The position numbers and the translations under genes are program-made. Under the pieces are notes generated by a model, which worked only from the letters and a program-made list of their open reading frames with translations, was not told the DNA's origin and searched no databases. Positions 7,358-15,140 of a stretch of 23,743 nucleotides of DNA are shown here, piece by piece. The stretch is from Humisphaera sp. (GTDB lineage: Bacteria; Planctomycetota; Phycisphaerae; Tepidisphaerales; Tepidisphaeraceae): the NCBI GenBank assembly GCA_025351525.1, contig JANXVV010000452.1, positions 1 to 23,743 on the forward strand. The letters are read 5' to 3'. The first letter of the stretch is position 1, and every line of letters starts with the position of its first letter.

Positions 7358-7771
7358 ATGGGCACTCCTTTGATGACGACTCCGATATCCAACTCATCCC
7401 CGCTGAATGGAGTGAGAAAACTCCGCATTCTCATCGTGGAGGATCACACCCCGACGCGATTGGCGATGGGCCGGGTCATCCGCGAGGCGGGAGCCGATGT
7501 CGTGACGGCGCGGGATGGAGAAGAGGGGCTTGGGTATCTGCTCACCCAGCGATTTGACGTGTTGTTGACCGATCTTCGGATGCCGGGAATGGATGGGATT
7601 GAGCTCGTCGACCGCTGCATGAAGCTGCCGCAGAGCCATCGGCCAGGCCGAGTGATCGCGATCAGCGGGGAGTACGATGCCGGTGTGCTGCACGGGATGC
7701 CAGTGCAATTCATGGCCAAACCGTTCAATGTGGATTCGCTTTTAAGCATGCTGGGCGGGCAACCCAACTGA
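7358..7771 (+). CDS. Stand-alone response-regulator receiver protein
   Basis: 137 residues, a single CheY-like receiver domain (about 22-136) after a short unstructured N-terminus. The acidic pair E28-D29, phospho-acceptor D72 (LLTDLRMPGMDG), S103 in the switch position (AISG) and K121 (AKPF) are all present, so phosphorylation is expected. There is no output domain, so it acts through protein contact or a phosphorelay. The start could be 7358 or the in-frame ATG at 7373; neither has a proper Shine-Dalgarno. TACGGT lies 7 nt before 7358. No kinase is adjacent; the nearest is the hybrid-less kinase at 4759-5952 on the other strand. Confidence 0.88.
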   Translation: MGTPLMTTPISNSSPLNGVRKLRILIVEDHTPTRLAMGRVIREAGADVVTARDGEEGLGYLLTQRFDVLLTDLRMPGMDGIELVDRCMKLPQSHRPGRVIAISGEYDAGVLHGMPVQFMAKPFNVDSLLSMLGGQPN

Positions 7772-7807
7772 ACCGAAAGATGTCGATGTGGAACGCGAGG
7801 TTATACC

Positions 7808-8006
7808 TCACCTTCCCGGCATTGATACATTTCCAAACGTCTGAAAATTGAGGGTCATCAAGCTGTCGATCTTTGAGCGTTGCGTGGTAGCCGGTTCGTC
7901 GAGGCACTTGTGATCGCCCGCTGAAAGTCGCCGAAGCATTGCTGCTGCCGCGAATTTAACACGGCTTTCTTCGTGAACTTCCAGAGCCGCTCGATCAGGT
8001 TCAGGC
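7808..8006 (-). pseudogene. IS630-type transposase, C-terminal remnant
   Basis: Minus-strand reading gives LNLIERLWKFTKKAVLNSRQ followed by FGDFQRAIT, the conserved end of IS630 DDE transposases (the Glu in LIERLW is the last catalytic residue). After a frameshift near 7905 the reading continues LDEPATTQRSKIDSLMTLNFQTFG to a stop at 7808-7810, a typical IS630 C-terminus. The two catalytic Asp residues and the N-terminal HTH are absent; 8007-8147 gives no recognisable transposase sequence in any frame. No terminal inverted repeats were found. It is therefore an inactive relic, probably truncated at its 5' side near 8006. Confidence 0.7.
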
Positions 8007-8147
8007 GGCCCCGACCTTCCGCCATTTCAGATCCAGCGAATCGCGCCGGAATTCGCGGACGCGCGACTCGCTCCGCCGCACCCCGGTCAACGCGCAGGGT
8101 AAGCTCTTGTCGTAAAAGGCTTGCACGCAATCGCGCGATTTCCCTTG

Positions 8148-8819
8148 TCACCGCTTCAACTCATGCCCGATCATTTCCGCCACGTAGACGTAGGCATTCC
8201 CCCAGCTATCGGGTCGAAAAAAGCTGACCGGCAGATCGGGGTGACCGAGAAATGGCCGCAGCACCCAGCCCATCTGAATGGCGACGAAGGCGTAGATCAG
8301 CAGCCAGAGGCGGAGCATCCAGCGGTGGCGCGGGTTGCGGGCAATCAGGGGTTTGTAATAGCGGCGCAGTCGCCATTGGGCGCTGATGGTGGCGATGCCG
8401 AACATGGCGGCGTTGAAAAGCGTGGCGCTGTCGTGATCGGTGAATGAGGCATACCACAGGACGGTGAACGGGGACAACGAAGCCAGTACGATGGACAGCA
8501 CCGCCTGCGTGGAGAGGAGCGCGCGAAGCGTATCGCCGAAATCCTCACCGAGGCCGAGCAGCAGATTCAGCACGTAAAAGCTGGGGAGGCTGAGCGCGAA
8601 GGTGATGAGCAGCATGAGCGGCACTTTGAGGCCGGAGTACAGCGGTTGCAGGATTCGGTTTCCAGAGATGCCGCCGTAGCAGCCCATGACTGCCCCGTAA
8701 AAGATCGTGAGCAGGAGGGACAGCAGCAGGATGTGCGGCACCGCGCGGGGTGTATCCAGCGCGGCCCCCGGCAAGGGAGCGCGTAGGATTCGGTCGACAA
8801 ATCGAAGGGCGGAGATCAT
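8148..8819 (-). CDS. Multi-pass membrane protein, paralogue 1
   Basis: 223 residues, function unknown. Hydrophobic segments at about 27-49, 65-90, 102-125, 132-147 and 168-190 suggest five transmembrane helices. It shares blocks with the upstream paralogue: FYGAVMG (40-46), KVPLMLLITF...LPSFYVLN (65-85) and the C-terminal signature QMGWVLRPFLG (182-192), then P..P.SFFR. I recall uncharacterised proteins of this type in several phyla, some carrying a doubtful actin-binding WH2 label, but no function follows. The minus-strand ATG at 8819 has no clear Shine-Dalgarno. The pair is separated by 118 nt containing the GCGGCTGTGCC repeat, so it may be one transcript with the repeat inserted. The gene ends next to the transposase relic. 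Confidence 0.75.
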   Translation of the reverse strand: MISALRFVDRILRAPLPGAALDTPRAVPHILLLSLLLTIFYGAVMGCYGGISGNRILQPLYSGLKVPLMLLITFALSLPSFYVLNLLLGLGEDFGDTLRALLSTQAVLSIVLASLSPFTVLWYASFTDHDSATLFNAAMFGIATISAQWRLRRYYKPLIARNPRHRWMLRLWLLIYAFVAIQMGWVLRPFLGHPDLPVSFFRPDSWGNAYVYVAEMIGHELKR

Positions 8820-8832
8820 AGAAGATGATGCA

Positions 8833-8911
8833 TTTTTTTAGCGGCTGTGCCAAAGTCACGCGTTTTTTTTGTGCCGGAAAAACGCGTGCCTTCGGCACAG
8901 CCGCTAAAAAA
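8833..8911. repeat. Inverted repeat, GCGGCTGTGCC family, copy 2
   Basis: Left arm (from the T run at 8833) and right arm (to the A run ending about 8911) both contain GCGGCTGTG and the CACGCG block in inverted orientation around a short loop. It matches the core of the copy at 452-552, but the left arm has drifted (CCAAAGTCAC instead of CCGAAGGCAC). It lies between the two membrane paralogue genes. Confidence 0.85.
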
Positions 8912-8937
8912 TTTCAAAAGCCCGAGAACACGACGAA

Positions 8938-9774
8938 TCATCGACTCGACGCACTGAACAAATGTTCCAGCGTGCCCATCACCCCTTCGAAGAAGTTCGA
9001 ACCGCGCCCGCGGAAGAAGGTGAAAGGCGCACTGGGATTCCCGATGAATGGCCGCAACACCCAACTCATCTGCGCGCCGACCAGCCCGAAAACGATGATC
9101 CAGATCCGGAAAATCAGCTTGACGTTCGCGGCGGGCGGGCGGTCTTGCAAATGATCGAGCGCGCCCGAAGGCAACGGCGGCGGAGTCGCTGCGGGAACGG
9201 TGGATTCATCCTCGACGAAAGGTTCCGGCACGGCTGCAACGGTGGGTGGCCATAGCTGCGCGATGGTGAGTCGATGCAGCGTCTGCAACAGAAACGCCAG
9301 CCCCATCGCGCCGGCGATCGCAAAGACGATCACGTTCAGCAGCACCATGAAAGGATAGCTGGTCGTACTGGCGGCGAAGAAGGCGACGATCGGGCCGAAG
9401 GATGACAGCAGGGCGAGCATCACCGACATCGCCGCGACCAGCAGTCGGAGCATCGCGCCGACGGTCAGCCGTGAACCGATCAGGGCGTTGAAGACATAGA
9501 GCGAGGGGAATGTGATGATCAGGGTGAGCAGAAACAGCGCCGGCACTTTCACGACGCTCGCGCCAAGTTGCTGGAAGCCCATGTTGCGGGTCGGATCGGA
9601 CCATCTTGTAATGACGGCGGACAGCCCCATGCAGGCACCGTAAACCATCGACAGAACCACGATCAACCCAAGCAACCCACCGGCGGGGATGTCGAAAGTG
9701 CCTTGTTGCAGAAGCGGCAGGCGGGTCGCATCGCCGCGAAGAATTTTGTCCAAAGCGCGGATGGCATTTTTCAT
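8938..9774 (-). CDS. Multi-pass membrane protein, paralogue 2
   Basis: 278 residues, clearly related to the protein encoded next to it. Transmembrane segments lie at about 33-53, 76-99, 109-133, 142-165 and 220-244. Shared blocks are VYGACMG (44-50), KVPALFLLTLIITFPSLYVFN (76-96) and QMSWVLRPFIG (235-245), then a P..PFTFFR ending. Unlike its neighbour it has an extra hydrophilic Pro/Ala/Glu-rich insertion (about 175-216) between helices four and five. The ATG at 9774 has an AAGGGAA-type Shine-Dalgarno upstream. The tandem arrangement suggests duplication followed by divergence, with the two proteins possibly forming a heteromer. I do not recognise a function. Confidence 0.78.
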   Translation of the reverse strand: MKNAIRALDKILRGDATRLPLLQQGTFDIPAGGLLGLIVVLSMVYGACMGLSAVITRWSDPTRNMGFQQLGASVVKVPALFLLTLIITFPSLYVFNALIGSRLTVGAMLRLLVAAMSVMLALLSSFGPIVAFFAASTTSYPFMVLLNVIVFAIAGAMGLAFLLQTLHRLTIAQLWPPTVAAVPEPFVEDESTVPAATPPPLPSGALDHLQDRPPAANVKLIFRIWIIVFGLVGAQMSWVLRPFIGNPSAPFTFFRGRGSNFFEGVMGTLEHLFSASSR

Positions 9775-9816
9775 GAAAAATTCCCTTGCGTATTTGATAG
9801 ATTTGGCGGCATTTTC

Positions 9817-10005
9817 GTGGCATGGGCATCCTGCCCATGTTCGCGGTACCCCGCGATGTCGATCGGTACTCCGGTCGACTCAAGCAAGAGCGCCGCGATC
9901 TTTCTTCAATGTTTCAATTGAAGATCGCTGCACTCTTGCCGGGTTGACCGGCGTACCCGCCAACGCCATGGATTACCACGGCCATAGTCAGGTTGCCCAC
10001 GCTAC
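9817..10005. repeat. Composite multi-hairpin element, copy B
   Basis: About 189 nt from GTGG (9817) to CTAC (10005). Outer REP unit CATGGGCA-TCC-TGCCCATG, then CGCGG-TACC-CCGCG, GTCGATCGG-TACT-CCGGTCGAC, a central long pair (GCAAGAGCGC/GATC with GATCGC/CTCTTGC), then GTTGACCGGCGTACCCGCCAAC-like and CCATGG-ATTA-CCACGG hairpins, and a degraded REP unit. Same architecture as copies A and C, with more decay on the right side. Confidence 0.85.
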
Positions 10006-10085
10006 AAAGCCGCTAGGCACTCGCTGTAATTGAACAGATGAAATCCTCCTGTCAAATTGATCGGATCGTCGGTAGTGTTACGGGC

Positions 10086-12365
10086 ATGAACCCCATTCAA
10101 TTTTTCGGCGCGCTGGCGTTACTGGCAGGCATCACCCAAACCGTTCTGGCGGCGGACGATTGGCACATGGCGGATGGGCCTCTGAAAACCCGCTGGGCCA
10201 AGGAGGTCTCGCCGCAAAATGCGCTTCCGGAATATCCGCGCCCGCAGATGGTGCGGAAAGAGTGGATGAATCTGAACGGGCTTTGGGATTACGCGATCGT
10301 TGGGAAAGACGTCGCGATCCCCGAGAAATATGACGGGAAAATCCTCGTGCCGTTTCCGGTGGAGTCGGCGTTGTCCGGCGTGATGAAACGGGTCGGCGAC
10401 AACAGCAAGCTGTGGTATCGCCGGACGTTTGAATTGTCTCCGGCCTTCAAAGGTCATCGCACGCTCCTGCACTTCGGCGCGGTCGACTGGCAGACCACCG
10501 TCACCGTCAACGGCAAACACGTCGGCGCGCATCGCGGGGGATATGATCCCTTCACCTTCGACATCACCGATGCCCTGAAGCCGGGCGGTGAGCAGGAAAT
10601 GATTGTCTCGGTGTGGGATCCCACGAATGCCGGCCCGCAACCGCGCGGCAAGCAGGTGAACAAACCGGGTGGCATTTTTTATACGCCGGTGACGGGGATT
10701 TGGCAGACGGTGTGGATGGAACCGGTGTCGAAATTCCATGTGAACTCGTTGACCGCCACGCCCGACATCGACAAAAAGCAGGTGACCATTCATGTTGACG
10801 TAACGGACATGCCCGCGGGTGGCTTGGTGAAAATAGAAGCCATGCGCGACGGCGAAATGGTCAGCGCCAATGCCGCCGCCGGAACGGACGTGATCCTCCG
10901 GATGGGCGATGTGAAGCTCTGGTCGCCCGAGCAGCCGGCGCTGTATCAACTTCGCGTCGCGTTGCTGGATCCGAATTCCGGGCAGACCGACGGCCAGCGG
11001 ATTAACCCGACCGTGGACGAGGTGGATTCCTACTTCGCCATGCGAAAAATCGCCCTCGGCAAAGATGACAAAGGCATCACCCGCCTGATGCTGAACAACA
11101 AACCCGTCTTTCAAATGGGTCCATTGGACCAAGGCTTCTGGCCCGATGGCATCTACACCGCGCCGACGGATGACGCCCTTAAATACGATATCGAGATCAC
11201 GAAAAAGCTTGGGTTCAACATGATCCGCAAGCATGTGAAGGTCGAGCCGGACCGCTGGTATTACTGGTGCGATAAGCTGGGCCTGCTGGTCTGGCAGGAT
11301 ATGCCGGCGGGTGACAAGGGCGTGGGGCCGGGCAAGGGTGAGATTCAGAAAGACCCCTCCGCCGCCAGGGAATTCGAGGGTGAGTTGAAGGCGATGATCG
11401 ATGCCCTGCGCAATCATCCGTGCATCGTGCAGTGGGTTGTTTTCAACGAGGGCTGGGGGCAATACGACACGATTCGCATCACGGATTGGGTGAAGCAATA
11501 TGATCCCACGCGGCTGGTGGATTGTGCCAGCGGTTGGAATGACATGCCTTCGGGCGATGTCCATGACATGCACAAATACCCGGCCCCCGGCATGTTCCCG
11601 GTCGAGGAAAAGCGCGCGATGGTGCTCGGCGAATATGGCGGCCTCGGCCTGCCGGTCGAAGGGCACATGTGGGAAAAGAAAACGTGGGGCTACAGAGTGA
11701 TGTCCGATCCGGGCCAGCTCACGAGAAAGTATGTGAGCTTCTCTCGAATGTTGGCGGACCTGGAGAAAAAGGGCTTGTGCGCCGCCGTGTATACGCAGAC
11801 GACGGATGTGGAAACCGAGGCGAACGGGTTGCTGACGTACGATCGGGCGGTGATCAAACCGGATTTGGAAAAGGTCGCCGCCGCCAATCGGTTTGCGTTC
11901 GGGCCGATTGAAGAGGATGCAGCCGTGGAGATCGTTCCCACCGCGCGGACGGCTCCGCAGCTATGGCGCTACACGCTCGAAAAACCGGCGGAGGGATGGT
12001 TCGGTTCAGAGTTCGACGCCTCAGCCTGGAAGGAAGGCAAAAGCGGTTTCGGCAGCGAAGGCACGCCACACTCGATCATCGGAACGGTGTGGAAAAGCGA
12101 CGACATTTGGCTGCGGCGGGAAGTGACGATCGACAAGCCTCTCAAATCACCGCAACTGGTGATACACCACGACGAAGATGTAGAGGTTTATATCAATGGC
12201 ATCCTGGCGGCGAAGTTGCCGGGCTACATCGGTGATTACGAGGAGATGGCTATTGAACCGGCGGCGTTGAAAACATTGAAGCAGGGAAAAAACTCGATCG
12301 CCGTCCATTGCCATCAGAAGACCGGCGGGCAGTTCATCGACGTGGGGATTGTGGATAACAAATGA
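10086..12365 (+). CDS. Secreted GH2-family glycoside hydrolase
   Basis: 759 residues from the ATG at 10086, chosen because a signal peptide starts there (hydrophobic 5-20, cleavage near VLA-ADD at 22); the ATG at 10038 adds 16 residues before it. The GH2 layout is complete: sugar-binding jelly roll (about 50-215, with WYRRTF and GAVDWQTTV), immunoglobulin-like domain (about 220-320) and catalytic TIM barrel (about 325-605). The acid/base is E455 in VFNEGWGQ and the nucleophile E516 in LGEYGG, the two GH2 glutamates. A further C-terminal beta-sandwich (about 620-755, with DDIWLRREV and EDVEVYING) is extra to the minimal fold and may bind carbohydrate. Substrate (beta-galactoside, -glucuronide or -mannoside) cannot be decided. 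It leads a same-strand run with an esterase and a beta-propeller protein. Confidence 0.9.
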   Translation: MNPIQFFGALALLAGITQTVLAADDWHMADGPLKTRWAKEVSPQNALPEYPRPQMVRKEWMNLNGLWDYAIVGKDVAIPEKYDGKILVPFPVESALSGVMKRVGDNSKLWYRRTFELSPAFKGHRTLLHFGAVDWQTTVTVNGKHVGAHRGGYDPFTFDITDALKPGGEQEMIVSVWDPTNAGPQPRGKQVNKPGGIFYTPVTGIWQTVWMEPVSKFHVNSLTATPDIDKKQVTIHVDVTDMPAGGLVKIEAMRDGEMVSANAAAGTDVILRMGDVKLWSPEQPALYQLRVALLDPNSGQTDGQRINPTVDEVDSYFAMRKIALGKDDKGITRLMLNNKPVFQMGPLDQGFWPDGIYTAPTDDALKYDIEITKKLGFNMIRKHVKVEPDRWYYWCDKLGLLVWQDMPAGDKGVGPGKGEIQKDPSAAREFEGELKAMIDALRNHPCIVQWVVFNEGWGQYDTIRITDWVKQYDPTRLVDCASGWNDMPSGDVHDMHKYPAPGMFPVEEKRAMVLGEYGGLGLPVEGHMWEKKTWGYRVMSDPGQLTRKYVSFSRMLADLEKKGLCAAVYTQTTDVETEANGLLTYDRAVIKPDLEKVAAANRFAFGPIEEDAAVEIVPTARTAPQLWRYTLEKPAEGWFGSEFDASAWKEGKSGFGSEGTPHSIIGTVWKSDDIWLRREVTIDKPLKSPQLVIHHDEDVEVYINGILAAKLPGYIGDYEEMAIEPAALKTLKQGKNSIAVHCHQKTGGQFIDVGIVDNK

Positions 12366-12373
12366 TGGGGAGG

Positions 12374-12396
12374 GTCGGTACTCTTTGAAGACCGAC
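12374..12396 (+). other. Short hairpin between GH2 and esterase genes
   Basis: GTCGGT (12374-12379) pairs with ACCGAC (12391-12396). There is no U tract, so it is a weak terminator candidate. GGTACTC inside it recalls the composite repeat modules and it could be a decayed piece of one. Confidence 0.3.
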
Positions 12397-12428
12397 GATT
12401 CCGAACGACTGACTACTAAGGACGATCC

Positions 12429-13361
12429 ATGCTCCAAAAATTTCTCGCGATGGCTTTGCTGACTTCGATCTGCCTGACCGTGCAGGCTGCGGACGATTAC
12501 AAATTGGGTCCGGATTCAGAACGGCATGAAGGCGTGCCGCAGGGGAAGGTCGAAAAATTTTCGTGGAAGAGTGAAATCTTCAAAGGCACCGAGCGGGATT
12601 GCTGGGTCTACATTCCCAGCCAATACGATGGCAAGCATCCGGCGGCGTTAATGGTGTTTCAGGATGGCAGCGGGTATGAGTCGGAGAAAGGCTCGTGGCG
12701 CGTGCCGGTGGTGTGCGACAATTTGATTCACAAAAAAGAGATGCCGATCGCGGTCTGTATTTTCATCAATCCGGGCAACGACCCGGATAAAAATCCCCCC
12801 GCCAAGCCGGGCGATCCCAAGCCGGAATTGAAGCCCGGCGAGAAGCCGAAGAAGAAGCCCGGTGCTTCGAACCGCAGTTTTGAATATGACACGCTGAGCG
12901 ATCAGTACGCCAGGTTTCTGATGGAAGAGATCATCCCGGAAGTGACGAAGCGGTTTAATGTGAAGTTGACGGAAGACCCGGAAGGCCGTGCGATCGGCGG
13001 GTTATCCTCCGGCGCGATCTGCGCATTCACGGTGGCCTGGCAACGGCCGGATTCGTTCCGCAAAGTCATCAGTTCCATCGGCAGTTTCACCAACATTCGC
13101 GGCGGCGGCGCCTACCCGGACATGATCCGCAAGGCCGACAAAAAACCGATCCGGGTGGCGTTGCAGGATGGCTCAAACGACCTGCAAAACCAAGCCGGAA
13201 AATGGTTCGAGGCGAATACCGCGATGGCGGCGGTGTTCAAGGAAAAAGGGTACGACCATCAGTTTGTGACCGGTGATGGCGGTCATACTCCCAAGCAAGG
13301 TGGATCGATTCTCCCGGAGACATTGCGGTGGATCTGGCGGGATTACAAGCCGAAGGATTGA
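12429..13361 (+). CDS. Exported alpha/beta-hydrolase esterase
   Basis: 310 residues with a signal peptide (1-20, cleavage VQA-ADD). The fold is that of the esterase D / CE1-like group, which includes feruloyl and acetyl-xylan esterases and enterochelin esterases. The nucleophile is S193 in the GxSxG elbow GLSSG (191-195), with H286 (GGHT) the probable catalytic His and D247 or D251 the probable Asp. A Pro/Lys/Gly-rich, repeat-like insertion (about 117-146) interrupts the core between beta-strands; such a loop is unusual. The ATG at 12429 has AAGGA with good spacing. It starts 63 nt after the GH2 gene, so both probably act on the same plant or algal polysaccharide, the esterase removing side groups. 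This joint role is inferred. Confidence 0.85.
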   Translation: MLQKFLAMALLTSICLTVQAADDYKLGPDSERHEGVPQGKVEKFSWKSEIFKGTERDCWVYIPSQYDGKHPAALMVFQDGSGYESEKGSWRVPVVCDNLIHKKEMPIAVCIFINPGNDPDKNPPAKPGDPKPELKPGEKPKKKPGASNRSFEYDTLSDQYARFLMEEIIPEVTKRFNVKLTEDPEGRAIGGLSSGAICAFTVAWQRPDSFRKVISSIGSFTNIRGGGAYPDMIRKADKKPIRVALQDGSNDLQNQAGKWFEANTAMAAVFKEKGYDHQFVTGDGGHTPKQGGSILPETLRWIWRDYKPKD

Positions 13362-13405
13362 GTGTCTCTCGATGTTTGAAGGTCTGTGATTTTCTAATCT
13401 CTATC

Positions 13406-13515
13406 GTGGCACGGGCTTCCAGCCCGTGTGAGCGGTTTCAAATTCAAAAAGAATCCCAAGACCAATTCTTTCCTCCCGCATTTGCCGACCAGCACGGGCT
13501 GCAAGCCGGTGCCAC
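13406..13515. repeat. REP doublet, GTGG/CACGGGCT subfamily, decayed
   Basis: Foot GTGG (13406-13409), then CACGGGCT-TCC-AGCCCGTG. About 70 nt later comes the inverted unit, changed by a few bases (CACGGGCTGCAAGCCGGTG), ending in CCAC (13512-13515). It lies in the gap before the beta-propeller gene. Confidence 0.85.
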
Positions 13516-13539
13516 CCCCGATTGTTTCCGGAGCATTTT

Positions 13540-14496
13540 ATGCCAAATTTTCGCAGCCCCCTTTTCATTTCAATGATGTTCTCCGTCTTATCGTTAACAA
13601 CAATCGCGCAAACGCCCCTCCCCAAATCGCTTCAGGAATCCCCGACCGGTATCACCCATTCGTTCATCGCCTTCGGTGCGGAGACGTATATCATGGGTGC
13701 CGATGGGAAAGTCGTCTGGAACTACCCGCACAACACGCGGGACGGTTTCCTTCTTCCGAACGGCAACATTGTCATGGCCGTCTCTAAGGGCAAGGAATAT
13801 CCCAGTGGGGCTGCGATTGAAATAACGCGCGAGGGGAAGATTGTCTTCGAGTACAAAGGCACGCAATCCGAAGTGAACACCGTTCAAGCGGTGGGGGAGG
13901 GTCGATACATGCTGACCGAGGCGGGGAACAAACCGCGCATATTGGAGGTGGATCGCCAGGGGACGGTCCTTCTGGAAGTACCGATTCAGGCGCAGACGAA
14001 GGATCATCACCTGCAGTCGCGCATGACCCGCAAGTTGGCGAATGGAAATTATCTGGTGCCGCAGTTGCTGGACAAAATGGTACGAGAATATGCACCGGAC
14101 GGGAAAATCGTCTGGGAAGTCGCGACGCCGGCGGAACCGAAGGACAGTTGGCCTTTCACCGCGGTTCGCCTGGAGAACGGCAACACGCTTATCAACTGCA
14201 CGCACGGCAATCAGGTGATCGAAATCGACAAGGACGCGAAGATCATCTGGCATCTGACCAATGCCGATTTGCCCGGCCCGCTTTTAAAAGATCCCTGCGG
14301 GGTGCAGCGTTTGCCGAACGGCAACACGGTGATCACATCTTACGCGCAGACGGTTGCGGGCGAGATCAAGCTTCTGGAAGTGACGCCGGAGAAAAAAGTG
14401 GTCTGGTCGTATCGCGATGACAAAACGCATGGGATTCATGAGTTTCAGATCATCGATACGAATGGGAAAGCATCGGATGGGCCGCCGATGAAGTGA
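13540..14496 (+). CDS. Exported beta-propeller (PQQ/NHL-like) protein
   Basis: 318 residues from the ATG at 13540, supported by GGAG six bases upstream. A hydrophobic N-terminus (about 5-25, ending TIAQT) looks like a signal peptide. The body carries repeated blades marked by variants of LPNGNxxx: LLPNGNIVM, LANGNYLVP, LENGNTLIN and LPNGNTVIT, with G+K/I-V-W phrases (GKVVWNY, GKIVWEV, KKVVWSY). These are the signature of PQQ-like or arylsulfotransferase-like beta-propellers. I see no catalytic residues, so it may be a binding protein or a non-enzymatic propeller; the function is unknown. It follows the esterase by 178 nt (a REP lies between) and is only 4 nt from the convergent antitoxin gene. 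Confidence 0.8.
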   Translation: MPNFRSPLFISMMFSVLSLTTIAQTPLPKSLQESPTGITHSFIAFGAETYIMGADGKVVWNYPHNTRDGFLLPNGNIVMAVSKGKEYPSGAAIEITREGKIVFEYKGTQSEVNTVQAVGEGRYMLTEAGNKPRILEVDRQGTVLLEVPIQAQTKDHHLQSRMTRKLANGNYLVPQLLDKMVREYAPDGKIVWEVATPAEPKDSWPFTAVRLENGNTLINCTHGNQVIEIDKDAKIIWHLTNADLPGPLLKDPCGVQRLPNGNTVITSYAQTVAGEIKLLEVTPEKKVVWSYRDDKTHGIHEFQIIDTNGKASDGPPMK

Positions 14497-14500
14497 GGAA

Positions 14501-14821
14501 TCACGCGTGCGATCCATGGAGTGCGGCAGGCACGAACCGCATTTCAATCCGCTGGCCAAGCGCCTCAGCGATGCGGTGGAGCATGGCCATGGAATGCCCG
14601 TCATAGTCGCCGTCTTCGAGACGGCAGATCACCGACGCGGTGGTGCCGACGCGCTTTGCCAATGCCCGCTGTGAAAGACCGGCGTCGGTGCGGGCCTGAT
14701 GGATCAACTCGGCGACTTCCACTTGCTGGCGGAACGCGGATCTCGAATCGACGTCCTCGGCGGAGGGTGGGTGCCGCCGATTTAGTATGTCTAAGGCGTT
14801 CGCCGTTCTTGTCTTCCTCAT
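14501..14821 (-). CDS. HigA-like XRE-family antitoxin
   Basis: 106 residues from the ATG at 14821, which has AGGAG seven bases upstream; the in-frame TTG at 14863 is inside the toxin gene and rejected. The C-terminal two thirds form an XRE/Cro helix-turn-helix (about 40-92): LIHQARTDAGLSQRALAKRVG, then TTASVICRLEDGDYDG as recognition helix region. This matches HigA-type antitoxins of HigBA (Gp49-like) systems, which bind and silence the toxin and repress the operon. The toxin stop is only 4 nt upstream of this start, the usual toxin-first order. Because the toxin is broken (next entry), the protein may now act only as a DNA-binding repressor or a relic. It may also neutralise other HigB toxins. 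Confidence 0.85.
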   Translation of the reverse strand: MRKTRTANALDILNRRHPPSAEDVDSRSAFRQQVEVAELIHQARTDAGLSQRALAKRVGTTASVICRLEDGDYDGHSMAMLHRIAEALGQRIEMRFVPAALHGSHA

Positions 14822-14825
14822 CGCG

Positions 14826-15126
14826 TCACTCCTGATGCATGTGTATTTCGGGATTCGTTTCAAACAACCTCTTCCGCCGGATCGCCACGTCCAGGTCCGT
14901 CTTGGGGATTTCGCGCTCCTTCGTCAAGCCATGTGCCAGAACCGCAACGGCACGGCCGTGAAAAAAATAAAGCAGACGGTAGTTCACATGCCCCACGCGG
15001 GCACGCAGTTCGTAGATGCCGTCCCGCAGTAGATCAGCGGTCGGCTTGGTGCAACTCTTCCAGCCATTCCAAGACCGGGACCGACCGGTCAGCTTCGCAA
15101 TAAAACAGCACTTCAGTTCGCGGCAT
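14826..15126 (-). pseudogene. HigB-like (Gp49) toxin, internally deleted
   Basis: ATG at 15126 with a strong site (AGGAGGAG) begins MPRTEVLFYCEADRS then VPVLEWLEELHQADR and an in-frame TGA. In another frame the same strand continues DLLRDGIYELRARVGHVNYR then LLYFFHGRAVAVLAHGLTKE up to a stop at 14826-14828. Both parts match the Gp49/HigB toxin family, but the middle helix region (usually about 20 residues, KCxxRIxxLxELGHELRRP-like) is missing and the reading frame is shifted. The length is 301 nt, one base off a multiple of three. The toxin, an mRNA interferase in this family, should be inactive. A programmed frameshift would not restore the missing helix. It sits directly before the intact antitoxin gene. 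Confidence 0.8.
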
Positions 15127-15140
15127 TCGTCACTCCTCCT

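Noticed and set aside
8007..8147. N-terminal part of the IS630 transposase
   Set aside because: None of the three minus-strand frames shows transposase-like sequence before the LNLIERLW segment.
10119..11666. 515-residue minus-strand open frame opposite the GH2 gene
   Set aside because: Codon-mirroring shadow of a real high-GC gene; no family features, while the plus strand has GH2 catalytic motifs. The same applies to 19613-20848 minus and 1189-2127 plus.
14787..15032. 81-residue plus-strand frame beginning like a membrane peptide
   Set aside because: It is antisense to the toxin remnant, which has a strong ribosome binding site and family motifs in the minus-strand reading.
14826..15126. 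Programmed frameshift in the toxin gene
   Set aside because: The missing middle helix block would not be recovered by changing frame, so a deletion explains the data better.
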